A stretch of 64,000 bases of DNA from an uncultured Clostridia bacterium. Its GTDB lineage: Bacteria > Bacillota > Clostridia > Christensenellales > Aristaeellaceae. This document shows positions 39,049-48,733 of this stretch, in pieces. The position numbers and the translations under genes are program-made. How positions within the stretch are numbered: position 1 is the first letter of the stretch; each line of letters starts with the position of its first letter. Below the pieces are notes generated by a model. The model ran no database searches. It saw only the letters and a program-made list of their open reading frames with translations, and was not told the DNA's origin. The DNA is taken from positions 85,787-149,786 of the forward strand of contig CAMJPQ010000002.1 of the NCBI GenBank assembly GCA_946407745.1, written 5' to 3'.

Positions 39049-40236
39049 GTGACTTTTCTGCCCACCACGCGTCTGAAAAACCTGATTTACCGGGCCGCAC
39101 TGCCTTTTGCGGCTCCATCACCGAGCGGGAAGATGGCGCATGTGACGCAGGGACATCATCTGAACCATCTCAGCCGCTATGAACACCTGCTCTGCCACCA
39201 CCACGTGTTGGGCGCTTCACTGCTCCTAAAAAGTGGAGAAGAGCAGTGTGCGGTGTTTACCTCGCTTCTTGACGAGCCTCAGCGCCACTGCGGACCGGAA
39301 ACTCTTTTTCGTGTCGCCTCGCTGACGAAAATGGCCACAGCGATGGTCCTGCTGCGGCTGTGTGAGCAGGGTGCTTTTACACTGGATACCCCTGTGGCTG
39401 CTTTACTGCCGGATGGGGAAAAAGAAGACAAGCTGAGCGGCATGACACTGCGCCATCTGCTGTGCCACACCTCCGGTCTGCGGGATCTACCCGCTGTGGA
39501 CGCGGCGCTTGAAAACGGAGACACCTGGCACAGTGTGCTTCAGGATGGAAAAATCCGCGCCAGCTATCCGGGCGAGCAATTCAGCTACTGCAACTTTGGC
39601 TTTGGTTTGCTGGGCTGTGTGATGGAGCAGGTCACCGGTCAGCCGCTTCCTCAGGTGTTTGAAGAGCAGCTTTTCATCCCTCTGGGAATGAAGGCTGTCC
39701 TGGATGCTTCCGGTTTGGACCGCGATACAGTCATGCCGATCTCTCGGGTGCTCCGCTATCACCCCGGTGAGACAGTTGTTGTCACAAAGCTCGGATCCAT
39801 TCCTCTGAATAAGCCGGATCCACTGCGTCATTTCGGCCATACAGCCGGCGCGATGTACACAGATGCCTCTTCACTTTCACTGCTGCTGGAGGTTATCTTT
39901 CAAGGAGGGTTGGGGCGTGAGAAGCGTTTCCTGAGCGAAGAAAGCATCCGGGAGATGACAAAGGCACACGCGAGCTATGGCAAACTCAGCCCGACGCTCA
40001 GCTACGGGCTTGGTCTTGTCATCATACAGGATAAGGCACTCAGCTCGCATCGCCTGCTGGGGCACCAGGGCTTTGCGTACGGCTGCGCGGACGGCGCCTT
40101 CTTTGAGGAGGAAACTGGCAGACAGATCATCTTCCTCAACGGCGGCTGTTCCGAGGCGCGCACAGGCAGGCTGGGCCTTTGCAACCGTGATATGCTGCGC
40201 TTCGGTCTCAAAAAGGAGCTGCCCTCATGGAGGTAG
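39049..40236 (+). CDS. Serine hydrolase (beta-lactamase / class C PBP-like)
   Basis: FRVASLTKMATAMVLLRL (SxxK), PGEQFSYCNFGFGLLGCVMEQ, GHTAGAMYTDASSLSLLLE. Confidence 0.88.
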   Translation: MTFLPTTRLKNLIYRAALPFAAPSPSGKMAHVTQGHHLNHLSRYEHLLCHHHVLGASLLLKSGEEQCAVFTSLLDEPQRHCGPETLFRVASLTKMATAMVLLRLCEQGAFTLDTPVAALLPDGEKEDKLSGMTLRHLLCHTSGLRDLPAVDAALENGDTWHSVLQDGKIRASYPGEQFSYCNFGFGLLGCVMEQVTGQPLPQVFEEQLFIPLGMKAVLDASGLDRDTVMPISRVLRYHPGETVVVTKLGSIPLNKPDPLRHFGHTAGAMYTDASSLSLLLEVIFQGGLGREKRFLSEESIREMTKAHASYGKLSPTLSYGLGLVIIQDKALSSHRLLGHQGFAYGCADGAFFEEETGRQIIFLNGGCSEARTGRLGLCNRDMLRFGLKKELPSWR

Positions 40237-40841
40237 ATGCTGTTGAGAAGCGCCGTGGCAAGGTCTGGATAACAATCGGCGGCGAAAAATGGATCTTCAC
40301 CCGCGCACAGTATCAGGAGCGCTCTCTTCTTCCAGGCGATGAGGTTGACACGGACGAATTGGAGAAGTGGCTGCTGCTGAGGCAATTCCGTCCGGCGATG
40401 GAGTATACTGTATCCCTTCTTGCATCCCGGCCGCATTCGGAGGGCGAGCTGCAGCAGAAGCTGCGCCGCATCGGTTACCGGGACCAGACCGTGGAACTGG
40501 TGCTGTATAAGCTTCGGAAGTATCATCTGCTAGACGATGATGAGTTTGCACGGCAATGGGCGCAGGCCCGCGCTGCGCGTATGGGCTCACGCCGCATTGC
40601 CCTGGAGCTGCGCCAAAAGGGCATTTCAGACGATGGCATCAAACAGGCGCTGGAAAGTGTGGCCGATGAAGATTCCGCCGCCACGGCGCGTGCGCTTGCA
40701 GAAAAAGCCCTCCGCCGGGCCAAGCCCGGGGAGGACAGGGGAAAGACTGTGCAGAGAGCCATGGCCGCTCTGGCAAGGCGCGGCTTCAGCTATGAAGAAG
40801 CTAAAAACGCGCTGGATGCCGCCCTTGCGGAAGAGGAGTAG
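40227..40841 (+). CDS. recX: RecX-family regulatory protein
   Basis: ALxLLASRPHSEGELQQKLRRIGY, LRKYHLLDDDEFARQWAQARA, three-helix repeats. Confidence 0.9.
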   Translation: MEVDAVEKRRGKVWITIGGEKWIFTRAQYQERSLLPGDEVDTDELEKWLLLRQFRPAMEYTVSLLASRPHSEGELQQKLRRIGYRDQTVELVLYKLRKYHLLDDDEFARQWAQARAARMGSRRIALELRQKGISDDGIKQALESVADEDSAATARALAEKALRRAKPGEDRGKTVQRAMAALARRGFSYEEAKNALDAALAEEE

Positions 40842-40844
40842 CGC

Positions 40845-41216
40845 TCATTCTTCTATGTGCTCGGTTCCCTGCTGCAGCAGCGTCGAGACATGGCTGTCAG
40901 CAAGAGAATAAAAGACGGTCTTGCCCTCTCTGCGGCTTTTGATCAAATGTGCCTGCCTGAGAATGCGGAGCTGGTGTGATATGGCGGATTGTGTCATTCC
41001 CAGCAGCTGTGCCAGGTCGCACACGCAAACCTCCTCCTCCAGCAGCGCATAGAGAATACGGATACGCGTGCCATCGCCAAAGACACGGAACAGGTCAGCG
41101 AGGCGGTTGAGGGTATCCTCGGTGGGCAGCAGGTTTTTCACCTGCTGCACGCGGTCTTCATGCACATGCATAAAGCCGCAGACCTCGAGTTCTTTTTCCA
41201 GGTACCTTTCTGCCAT
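40845..41216 (-). CDS. ArsR/SmtB-family metalloregulator
   Basis: EEEVCVCDLAQLLGMTQSAISHQLRILRQAHLIKSRREGKTVFYSL. Confidence 0.92.
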   Translation of the reverse strand: MAERYLEKELEVCGFMHVHEDRVQQVKNLLPTEDTLNRLADLFRVFGDGTRIRILYALLEEEVCVCDLAQLLGMTQSAISHQLRILRQAHLIKSRREGKTVFYSLADSHVSTLLQQGTEHIEE

Positions 41217-41297
41217 GACTGACACCTCCGCATGTAAGTGAGGTATATTATAATCTGTTTGTTAGAAAAATGCAAACAGCGCCTCGAGGGAGATAAG

Positions 41298-42680
41298 ATG
41301 TACAGAAAACTGCTGCCTCTTCTGGCATTGCTGCTGTTTCTTAGCGGCGCAGCTTTTGCAGAAAACGCCCAGGCGGTACTGGAAACGCTGATGGGCGACG
41401 ACTGGGCCGGCTATGAGCTGGCGGTCGTCACCAGCGCTGCCGGCAGCGCCGTGTCGCTTGACGACGAGCCCGGTGCAACCTTTGCCCTGACCGCAACGGA
41501 TGCCTGTGCTTTCGCCGTGATGCGGCAGGGAGAGCAGAACCTTCTTGTTGCCCTTGAAAAGGAAGACGACAACTGGCGAGTGACCGATCTCTGCGAGGGC
41601 ACGCTGCTCCAGGATGTTTGGATCCCCTGCCTTCGCATGCTGGACACCCAGCATCTTTGCATTGAGTACCTCGTCCCCGAAGGCTTTGATGCGTTTACGC
41701 TGATCTATGTCCGCGATGACCCCGAATGGAAGCTTGAAACCTTTATCATTGCCGCCTGGGACCGGGATGTACAGATCTCAGTGCAGGACAGCCGACTTGA
41801 ATACTATGATTCCCTCACAGGCAAGCGCACCACTGTGCGCGGTGCAGTGCGAAGGTCGCTGAGCCAGATCTATCTCACCAGCTTTCCGCGCACTGTGGAG
41901 CAGGCCCGCCATAAGCTTTCCTCCCCTTCCCTGCTGCCTGCTTTTGTCGGTTACCGCACCATACCCGAGCCGATCGACTTCCGCTTCTCAGCAGCTGAGA
42001 AATACCCTGTCTTCGCTGGACCGGGAGAGAATTACGCTCGCGAGGCCGACGGAAAGGCCTTGCTCTCCTCCTCTGACTGGGTTCAGATCTTTGGACGGGA
42101 GAGGGAGCATGACAGGGAGTGGCTGCTGGTGCAGTATCCGGTCAGCGGAGGTCAGATGAGATTCGGCTGGATCTGCACCGGGCTGACTGACGGAACAGAG
42201 CCGCTGTGGCTGAATACCCGCTGGCTCTGGAGCGTCGGCGAGCTGAGATCTCAGACCGAGCTGACAGATGACCCCCTCCACAGCCACAGCGCTGTTGTCA
42301 CATTGCCGTCCGAACAGAGAGTGACTGTTTTGGCTTATCTGGGTCCAGCCTGGGCCTATGTACAGGCGGAAGCTGACGGAAAAAACTATCGGGGCTTTGT
42401 TCTGTCAGACCATCTCCACGAGCAAAGTGTTCCCGCACTGAGCGAGGCCGAGGCAAGAGCCCTGGCGCTTGAACACCTGAAAACCGCCTATCCGGACTTT
42501 CAGACAAATGCCATTATGGAGTCACGGTCTGTTTATTATCAGGCCGATTCACTGACCTGCGCCCGCTGGCAATTTGATTTCTACCTTACCGATCAGCGGA
42601 AGCTGTATGACATATCAGTCTCCGCGCAGAGCGGTGCGGTGATCTCCGCAAGCGGTCCCGAAGACCCCGGCAACGGCTGA
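41298..42680 (+). CDS. Secreted protein with SH3-like region and C-terminal PepSY-like domain
   Basis: Signal peptide MYRKLLPLLALLLFLSGAAFAE; YPVFAGPGENYAREADGKALLSSSDWVQIFG; LSEAEARALALEHLKTAYPDF...YDISVSAQSGAVISA. Confidence 0.75.
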   Translation: MYRKLLPLLALLLFLSGAAFAENAQAVLETLMGDDWAGYELAVVTSAAGSAVSLDDEPGATFALTATDACAFAVMRQGEQNLLVALEKEDDNWRVTDLCEGTLLQDVWIPCLRMLDTQHLCIEYLVPEGFDAFTLIYVRDDPEWKLETFIIAAWDRDVQISVQDSRLEYYDSLTGKRTTVRGAVRRSLSQIYLTSFPRTVEQARHKLSSPSLLPAFVGYRTIPEPIDFRFSAAEKYPVFAGPGENYAREADGKALLSSSDWVQIFGREREHDREWLLVQYPVSGGQMRFGWICTGLTDGTEPLWLNTRWLWSVGELRSQTELTDDPLHSHSAVVTLPSEQRVTVLAYLGPAWAYVQAEADGKNYRGFVLSDHLHEQSVPALSEAEARALALEHLKTAYPDFQTNAIMESRSVYYQADSLTCARWQFDFYLTDQRKLYDISVSAQSGAVISASGPEDPGNG

Positions 42681-42691
42681 AAGGAGTTCCC

Positions 42692-43129
42692 ATGCTGATA
42701 CGCAGGGCAGAGGATAACGACATGGAAGCGCTGCTTTCCATGAGCCTTGAATTTGAACGGGAAGCCTGCTGTAATGGGGTGCGCGCCAACCAGCCCAGTG
42801 ACCTGGAGGGAATGGACGTATTTGTTGCGGAGGAATCAGGTTTTCTCACCGGCTATGCTTATGGCAGGGCCATTACCGACGACAAGCGATGCGTCTGGTG
42901 TGAAGAAGGCAAGTACTATGAGCTGGAGGAGGTGTATGTGCGGCCTGCCTGGCGAAGTCAGGGAACCGGACAGCAGCTGTTTGAGCAGATTTGCAAGGAA
43001 GCCAGGGGACAGGGGCTTCATGCGCTCTGCCTGTATGCTGTCGGAAAGGACTGGCAACGGCTCTTCCGCTTTTATATTGACAGGCTCGGCATGACCTTCT
43101 GGTCAGCCGCCATGCATATGACACTGTAA
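42692..43129 (+). CDS. GNAT-family N-acetyltransferase
   Basis: ELEEVYVRPAWRSQGTGQQLFEQICKEARGQG acetyl-CoA motif. Confidence 0.9.
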   Translation: MLIRRAEDNDMEALLSMSLEFEREACCNGVRANQPSDLEGMDVFVAEESGFLTGYAYGRAITDDKRCVWCEEGKYYELEEVYVRPAWRSQGTGQQLFEQICKEARGQGLHALCLYAVGKDWQRLFRFYIDRLGMTFWSAAMHMTL

Positions 43130-43156
43130 TCACTATAGCCAACAGGAGGAAATACA

Positions 43157-44533
43157 ATGAAGCTATGGGGCGGACGGTTCTCCAAGGCAACAGACGGCCT
43201 GGTGGACGATTTTCACTCCTCCATCTCTTTCGACCAGCGCATGTATGAGCAGGACATTCTCGGTTCTATCGCCCACGCCACCATGCTTGGCGAGCAGGGG
43301 ATCATTTCCCGGGAGGATGCCGATAAAATCATTGATGGGCTGAAGGGAATACTTGAGGACGCGAAAGCGGGAAAAATTGAATGGATGGTGGATGCCGAAG
43401 ACATTCATATGAATGTCGAAACCCTGCTGACACAGCGCATTGGCGATGCTGGAAAGCGCCTGCACACGGGGCGCAGCCGCAACGATCAGGTCGCGCTGGA
43501 CGTGCGGATGTACTGCAGGGATGCCTGCAGTGAAACCTCCGCACTGCTCAAAGAACTGATCGAAGCCTTGCTGGATATTGCTGAGAAACACCTCCACACC
43601 ATCATGCCGGGCTACACTCATCTGCAGCGGGCGCAGCCGATCACCCTTGCGCACCACCTGATGGCCTATGTCCAGATGTTCATGCGCGACCGCAGGCGTT
43701 TTGCCGATACCTACAGTGAAGCCGATGTAATGCCGCTCGGCTCCGGTGCGCTTGCCGGCACGACCTATCCTCTCAACCGTCAGCGGGTGGCTGATCTGCT
43801 CGGTTTTTCCGCGATCACTCAGAACAGCCTGGACGGCGTCAGTGACCGCGACTTCCTGCTGGATTACCTCAGCGCCGCCAGCATCTGCATGATGCACCTC
43901 AGCCGCTTCTGTGAGGAGCTGATACTGTGGAGCAGCGCCGAATTCCACTTTGTGGAAATTGATGACGCCTTCTCCACCGGCTCCTCAATCATGCCGCAAA
44001 AGAAGAACCCCGATGTGGCAGAGCTGATCCGCGGAAAAACAGGCCGCGTATATGGCGACCTGATGACCCTGCTGACCGTGATGAAGGGGCTGCCTCTTGC
44101 CTATAACAAGGATATGCAGGAGGATAAGGAGGCCTTCTTTGACGCGAGGGACACACTGGTCAAGGGACTGTCGGTCTTCACCGCCATGATCAGGACAGTC
44201 ACCTTCCGTACAGAGGAGATGCGTCAGGGTGCTTCCGGCGGCTTTGCCAACGCGACAGACTGCGCGGATTATCTGGTCAAGAAGGGCATCCCCTTCCGGG
44301 ATGCGCACAGAGTAGTGGGGCAGCTGGTGGCCCATTGTCTCACCGAAGACAAAGCCCTACTTGATCTTACACTTGACGAGCTGAAAGCCTTCCACCCTGC
44401 CTTTGAGGAGGATGTTTATCAGGCCATCAGCCTGGAAACCTGTGTGGATGCGCGCGCCATTCCCGGAGCACCTGCGCCCCAGCAGGTCATGGCCTCGATC
44501 AGTGCGGCCAGGGCTGTTCTGGCTGATCAATGA
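43157..44533 (+). CDS. argH: Argininosuccinate lyase
   Basis: MKLWGGRFSKATDGLVDDFHSSISFDQR, GSSIMPQKKNPDVAELIRGKTGR. Confidence 0.97.
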   Translation: MKLWGGRFSKATDGLVDDFHSSISFDQRMYEQDILGSIAHATMLGEQGIISREDADKIIDGLKGILEDAKAGKIEWMVDAEDIHMNVETLLTQRIGDAGKRLHTGRSRNDQVALDVRMYCRDACSETSALLKELIEALLDIAEKHLHTIMPGYTHLQRAQPITLAHHLMAYVQMFMRDRRRFADTYSEADVMPLGSGALAGTTYPLNRQRVADLLGFSAITQNSLDGVSDRDFLLDYLSAASICMMHLSRFCEELILWSSAEFHFVEIDDAFSTGSSIMPQKKNPDVAELIRGKTGRVYGDLMTLLTVMKGLPLAYNKDMQEDKEAFFDARDTLVKGLSVFTAMIRTVTFRTEEMRQGASGGFANATDCADYLVKKGIPFRDAHRVVGQLVAHCLTEDKALLDLTLDELKAFHPAFEEDVYQAISLETCVDARAIPGAPAPQQVMASISAARAVLADQ

Positions 44534-44566
44534 CAGGAAATGCCGCTGAATAAAGGAGACGAGATT

Positions 44567-45316
44567 ATGAAACGCGTGTTCGCGCTGATGTCGCTGCTTG
44601 TGCTGCTTTTGCCGGCGTTCTCGTCCTCTGAAGAGGACGAGCCTTCGCCCAAAAAGAAGAACGGTGCCATTGTGATCGAGCTGAACTGGCGAAACGATGA
44701 GGATCAGCTGGAGCCCGTTGAACTCCTTGAGCTGGGCGCTATCGAGACACTTGTCAGAAAGGAAAACGGTGAGGAAGAGCTTGTGGCGACCTCGCGCGTC
44801 ACATGGGACACCAATGCCGATGAGGAGCAGCGCGTTGCCTATATCTTCGCGTCCAACGCGGACAAGGTGACTCTCCGTTTGACCAGGGCAGGCAAAAGCC
44901 GCATCCTGAAGCGGGTCTCCACCGGTCATGTTGCGTTTGTGTTTGACTATCACAGCGACTACACTGGCGTCATCATTGACGGCACCAGCGGTTATGTGAA
45001 CACCTCGCTGCTCAGGTTCCTTGACAGGCACGCAGATACCACCCCCGGCCTGCTGACCTACGGCGGCTCCACCGACCCAAAGAACAAGGTGAAGCTGCGC
45101 CAGTCCGGTTCGCGTGCGGGCAAAGTGCTCACATCTCTTCCGGCTGGCATAAAGGTTTACGTCTACCAGACTGAAGGCGATTACTCCGAGGTGGAGGCTG
45201 GCGACTGGCACGGCTGGATCCAGACCCAGTATATCAGCCCGTGGACAGAGCCCTCCGAGGCAGTCCCTGAAGTGCCGGAAACTGTTGAGGAACTTCCGCT
45301 GGAGGGTGATTTGTAA
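44567..45316 (+). CDS. Secreted SH3-domain protein
   Basis: Signal peptide MKRVFALMSLLVLLLPAFSSS; KLRQSGSRAGKVLTSLPAGIKVYVYQTEGDYSEVEAGDWHGWIQTQYI. Confidence 0.75.
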   Translation: MKRVFALMSLLVLLLPAFSSSEEDEPSPKKKNGAIVIELNWRNDEDQLEPVELLELGAIETLVRKENGEEELVATSRVTWDTNADEEQRVAYIFASNADKVTLRLTRAGKSRILKRVSTGHVAFVFDYHSDYTGVIIDGTSGYVNTSLLRFLDRHADTTPGLLTYGGSTDPKNKVKLRQSGSRAGKVLTSLPAGIKVYVYQTEGDYSEVEAGDWHGWIQTQYISPWTEPSEAVPEVPETVEELPLEGDL

Positions 45317-46149
45317 TGAATGTCGGTATTATCGGGCTGGGACTCATCGGAGCCTCGATGGCACGAACGATCCACCTCCACACAGACTGTAAGGTGTGGG
45401 GAACGGATCTGTCCGAAGAGGTCATGCGGGAAGCCGTGCTTACCGAAACAATCGACGCCCCATTGAATGATAGTCTTCTCCGCCGGTGTGAGCTGGTGCT
45501 GGTTGCACTGTATCCCGGCGAGATAATCCGCTGGGTGGAGCTGCATGCCGACTGCTTTGCGGAGGGCTGCACCGTGATTGACTGCGGCGGAATCAAGCAG
45601 AGAATCGTCTCCGCGCTCCAGCCCCTTGCGGATACGAAAGGCTGGCATTTTATCGGCGGCCACCCCATGGCCGGCAGGGAGTTTTCCGGCATCAAGTATG
45701 CCAGGGATGATCTGTTTGATAATGCCTCCATGATTCTCACACCTTCTGAGCATGAGGATCCCGCTGTCTGCCAGAGAGCAAAGGAATTCTTCCTGGACCT
45801 CGGTTTCCGGCGCGTACAATTCACCACTCCTCTGGAGCATGACGAAATGATCGCCTACACCTCGCAGCTGGCACATGTGGTCTCATCCGCCTATGTCAAG
45901 TGTCCTCTGGCCAGCAAGCACAGAGGCTTCTCGGCAGGCTCCTTCGCAGACATGACCCGAGTTGCGCGTTTGAATGAGGACATGTGGACGGAGCTGTTTC
46001 TGGATAACCGGGACGCGCTGCTGCCGGAGGTTTCCGGCCTCATTGAAAGGCTGACGGCTTACCGTGACGCGTTGGAGGCGCAAAATGCTGAGCAGCTTAG
46101 AGCGCTGCTGCGTGAAGGCCGGGAAATCAAGGAGCAGCTTTCGGAGTAG
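45316..46149 (+). CDS. tyrA: Prephenate dehydrogenase
   Basis: VGIIGLGLIGASMARTI, GGHPMAGREFSGIKYA, HDEMIAYTSQLAHVVSSAYV. Confidence 0.92.
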   Translation: MNVGIIGLGLIGASMARTIHLHTDCKVWGTDLSEEVMREAVLTETIDAPLNDSLLRRCELVLVALYPGEIIRWVELHADCFAEGCTVIDCGGIKQRIVSALQPLADTKGWHFIGGHPMAGREFSGIKYARDDLFDNASMILTPSEHEDPAVCQRAKEFFLDLGFRRVQFTTPLEHDEMIAYTSQLAHVVSSAYVKCPLASKHRGFSAGSFADMTRVARLNEDMWTELFLDNRDALLPEVSGLIERLTAYRDALEAQNAEQLRALLREGREIKEQLSE

Positions 46150-46154
46150 GCGGA

Positions 46155-47837
46155 ATGGATAAATATGACGTACTGAAACAGTATTTCGGCCACAGCAGCT
46201 TCCGTGACGGACAGGAACCACTGGTCAACGCACTGCTGAACGGTGAGGATGCGCTTGGCATTATGCCCACCGGCGCCGGAAAATCCGTCTGCTACCAGGT
46301 GCCGGCACTGCTGCTCCCGGGCATCACACTGGTCATCTCTCCGCTTATTTCTCTCATGAAAGACCAGGTCGCAGCCCTGATCAGCGCAGGTGTGCCGGCT
46401 GCCTACCTGAACACTTCACTGACGCCCGCCCAGCTGGAGACGGCTACGGCCAGGGCTGCCCAGGGCGCCTATAAAATCATCTATGTTGCGCCGGAGCGCC
46501 TGGATACAACCTCCTTTCGCCGCTTTGCGCAAAATGCAGCTATCAGTCTGCTGGCGGTGGACGAGGCCCACTGTGTGAGCCAGTGGGGGCAGGATTTCCG
46601 GCCGAGCTATCTGAGAATTGCCGATTTTTGCTCATCACTCCCCCATCGTCCGCCCATCGGCGCCTTTACAGCGACTGCCACGCAGCGTGTGCGGCAGGAT
46701 ATTGTCCGCCTGCTCTGCCTGAATCATCCCCGCACTGTTGTCACCGGCTTTGACCGGCCAAATCTCTACTTCGAGGTGCTGAGGCCCAGGGACAAGAAAG
46801 CCGCCCTGACAGAAATCCTCGCACGGCAGGAAGGCCGCTGCGGCATTGTGTACTGCGCCACACGAAAAACTGTGGAGCAGGTGGCTGCGCTGCTTGACGC
46901 TAAGGGCTTCTCGGTTGGGCGCTATCATGCCGGTCTCAGCGTGGAGGAGCGCCGGATGAGCCAGGAGGATTTCCAGTATGACCGCATTCAGGTCATCGTG
47001 GCGACTAACGCGTTTGGCATGGGGATTGATAAGCCCAACGTCCGCTTCGTCATCCACTACAATATACCGCGCTCGATGGAAGCTTATTACCAGGAGGCTG
47101 GCCGCGCAGGGCGGGATGGTGACCCGGCGGAGTGTGTTCTGCTCTATTCCGGACAGGACATGATCACCGCACGGTGGATGATCGAGCACAGTGAGGTCAA
47201 CGAAGACCTGACACCGGAGGAGCAAACCCGTAAGCGCTCTGATGACTACCGCCGACTTGAGCAGATTGCCTCCTGGGCGCAGAGGAGAAGCTGCCTGAGA
47301 GCCGGTTTTCTGCGGTACTTCGGGCAAAACGCCCCCGACGGGTGCGGTCATTGTTCAGCCTGCCTAGGGCCCAAGTATTCCTTCGCGGCCTCGCAGTCAA
47401 GTAAAGCAGTCCGCCCCGCATTTGGAAGACAGCAGAGTGCTGCGGAGGCAAACCCATGGCCGGATCATGATGTTCCAGCCTGGAGTGGCCGGCGCGACGG
47501 CGAAGACGGTAATGATACCAATCTCTACAGCGAAAAGCCTGAGCTCCTTCCAATGAAAAAGGGGTATCGGCCAGGTGCCGGTGTTATGAAGGAAGCCGAA
47601 TCAGTCAATCCGGAGCTGCTTGAGCAGCTGCGCCGTGTGAGGGCCTCTCTGGCGGGGAAGCTGCGAATGCCGGCATATATCGTCTGCGACGACAAGGCAC
47701 TGCGGGACATGGCCGCCAAGCTTCCACATACTGTGGAGGAGATGACTGAGGTATACGGCTTCGGTACAGTCAAGGCAAAGAAATACGGCCCGGCCTTTGT
47801 CAAAGCGATCTCTGCATGGGAGACAGCTTCCCGGTAA
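46155..47837 (+). CDS. recQ: RecQ-family ATP-dependent DNA helicase, apparently lacking the RQC winged helix
   Basis: MPTGAGKSVCYQVPALLL, AVDEAHCVSQWGQDFRPSY, TNAFGMGIDKPNVRFVIHYNIPRSMEAYYQEAGRAGRDG, Zn cysteines CGHCSAC, HRDC-like C-terminus. Confidence 0.93.
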   Translation: MDKYDVLKQYFGHSSFRDGQEPLVNALLNGEDALGIMPTGAGKSVCYQVPALLLPGITLVISPLISLMKDQVAALISAGVPAAYLNTSLTPAQLETATARAAQGAYKIIYVAPERLDTTSFRRFAQNAAISLLAVDEAHCVSQWGQDFRPSYLRIADFCSSLPHRPPIGAFTATATQRVRQDIVRLLCLNHPRTVVTGFDRPNLYFEVLRPRDKKAALTEILARQEGRCGIVYCATRKTVEQVAALLDAKGFSVGRYHAGLSVEERRMSQEDFQYDRIQVIVATNAFGMGIDKPNVRFVIHYNIPRSMEAYYQEAGRAGRDGDPAECVLLYSGQDMITARWMIEHSEVNEDLTPEEQTRKRSDDYRRLEQIASWAQRRSCLRAGFLRYFGQNAPDGCGHCSACLGPKYSFAASQSSKAVRPAFGRQQSAAEANPWPDHDVPAWSGRRDGEDGNDTNLYSEKPELLPMKKGYRPGAGVMKEAESVNPELLEQLRRVRASLAGKLRMPAYIVCDDKALRDMAAKLPHTVEEMTEVYGFGTVKAKKYGPAFVKAISAWETASR

Positions 47838-47964
47838 ATGAAACCTTTCATACAGATGAATTAACGTATATAATTGATCATTTCTGAAGCCGGTGAAACG
47901 GCTGCTGCCATTTGTGTTCATGAAAGACTGATCATTCTGCCTGAACTGATGTGGAGGTGTCATC

Positions 47965-48648
47965 ATGCTCAAACGTATGCTCTGCCTGCTTCTGCTGCCA
48001 GCACTGCTGTGCAGCGCCGCTCTTGCGGATGAGTACTTTACCGAGACAGCTTTCATCCTGAATGGAACAGTCATTACACCGGCGCAGCTGTCCGCTGCGC
48101 TCCGCTTTGATCTGTTTGACGCCGCCGCTTCCTGTGCGGCAAACGGGTACGCTTACTCCATTGTCGACCCGGACAATATCGTGGACGCGCTGGACAAAAC
48201 TCTTTTTGAGCTGCAGTCCGATATCATCATGCTCCAGTGCGCGGAGGAAATGGGGCTGACTGAGCTGAGCTATTCAGATCTCGTTTCTGTGATGAAGGAT
48301 GCCGAGTCTCAATGGCAGCGTTATACAGACATCATCGGCAGTGAGAACGGCCTGGCCTATCTGCCGGCGGGCTTCCATAAACCGGAAGAGGGCGCAGACA
48401 GCGAGGAAATCACCCGACTTTACCTGGCAGGCTTTGGCGTGACGATGGACGAACTGCTCAGCCGCGCCTACAATGACATGGTGGAACAAAAGCTGAAAGC
48501 GGCCGTTACCGCTGAGATGGCTGACATCACAGAAGAAGAGCGCACCGAAGCGTACGCCAACTGGCTGGTAGAGCAGTTTGATTATGCCAGCCTTGAGGAG
48601 GACAGCATCGGCATCGCGGAGGCCTGCGTACGTCTCTGGCCACAGTAA
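47965..48648 (+). CDS. Exported SurA-N/trigger-factor-like protein without a recognisable PPIase domain
   Basis: Signal peptide MLKRMLCLLLLPALLCSAALAD; AFILNGTVITPAQLSAAL, helical N- and C-terminal segments. Confidence 0.55.
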   Translation: MLKRMLCLLLLPALLCSAALADEYFTETAFILNGTVITPAQLSAALRFDLFDAAASCAANGYAYSIVDPDNIVDALDKTLFELQSDIIMLQCAEEMGLTELSYSDLVSVMKDAESQWQRYTDIIGSENGLAYLPAGFHKPEEGADSEEITRLYLAGFGVTMDELLSRAYNDMVEQKLKAAVTAEMADITEEERTEAYANWLVEQFDYASLEEDSIGIAEACVRLWPQ

Positions 48649-48733
48649 GGCAGTGCTTGATCTGGCTGCTTCTGAATACTGACCTGTTGATTAAATACGC
48701 CGCGCAAATGCGCGGCAGTCAATGGAGGAAATA

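Noticed and set aside
48699-48716. GCCGCGC-AAAT-GCGCGGC hairpin just before the GH27 RBS
   Set aside because: Short stem without T-run and not overlapping the SD; not enough to call a terminator or thermosensor
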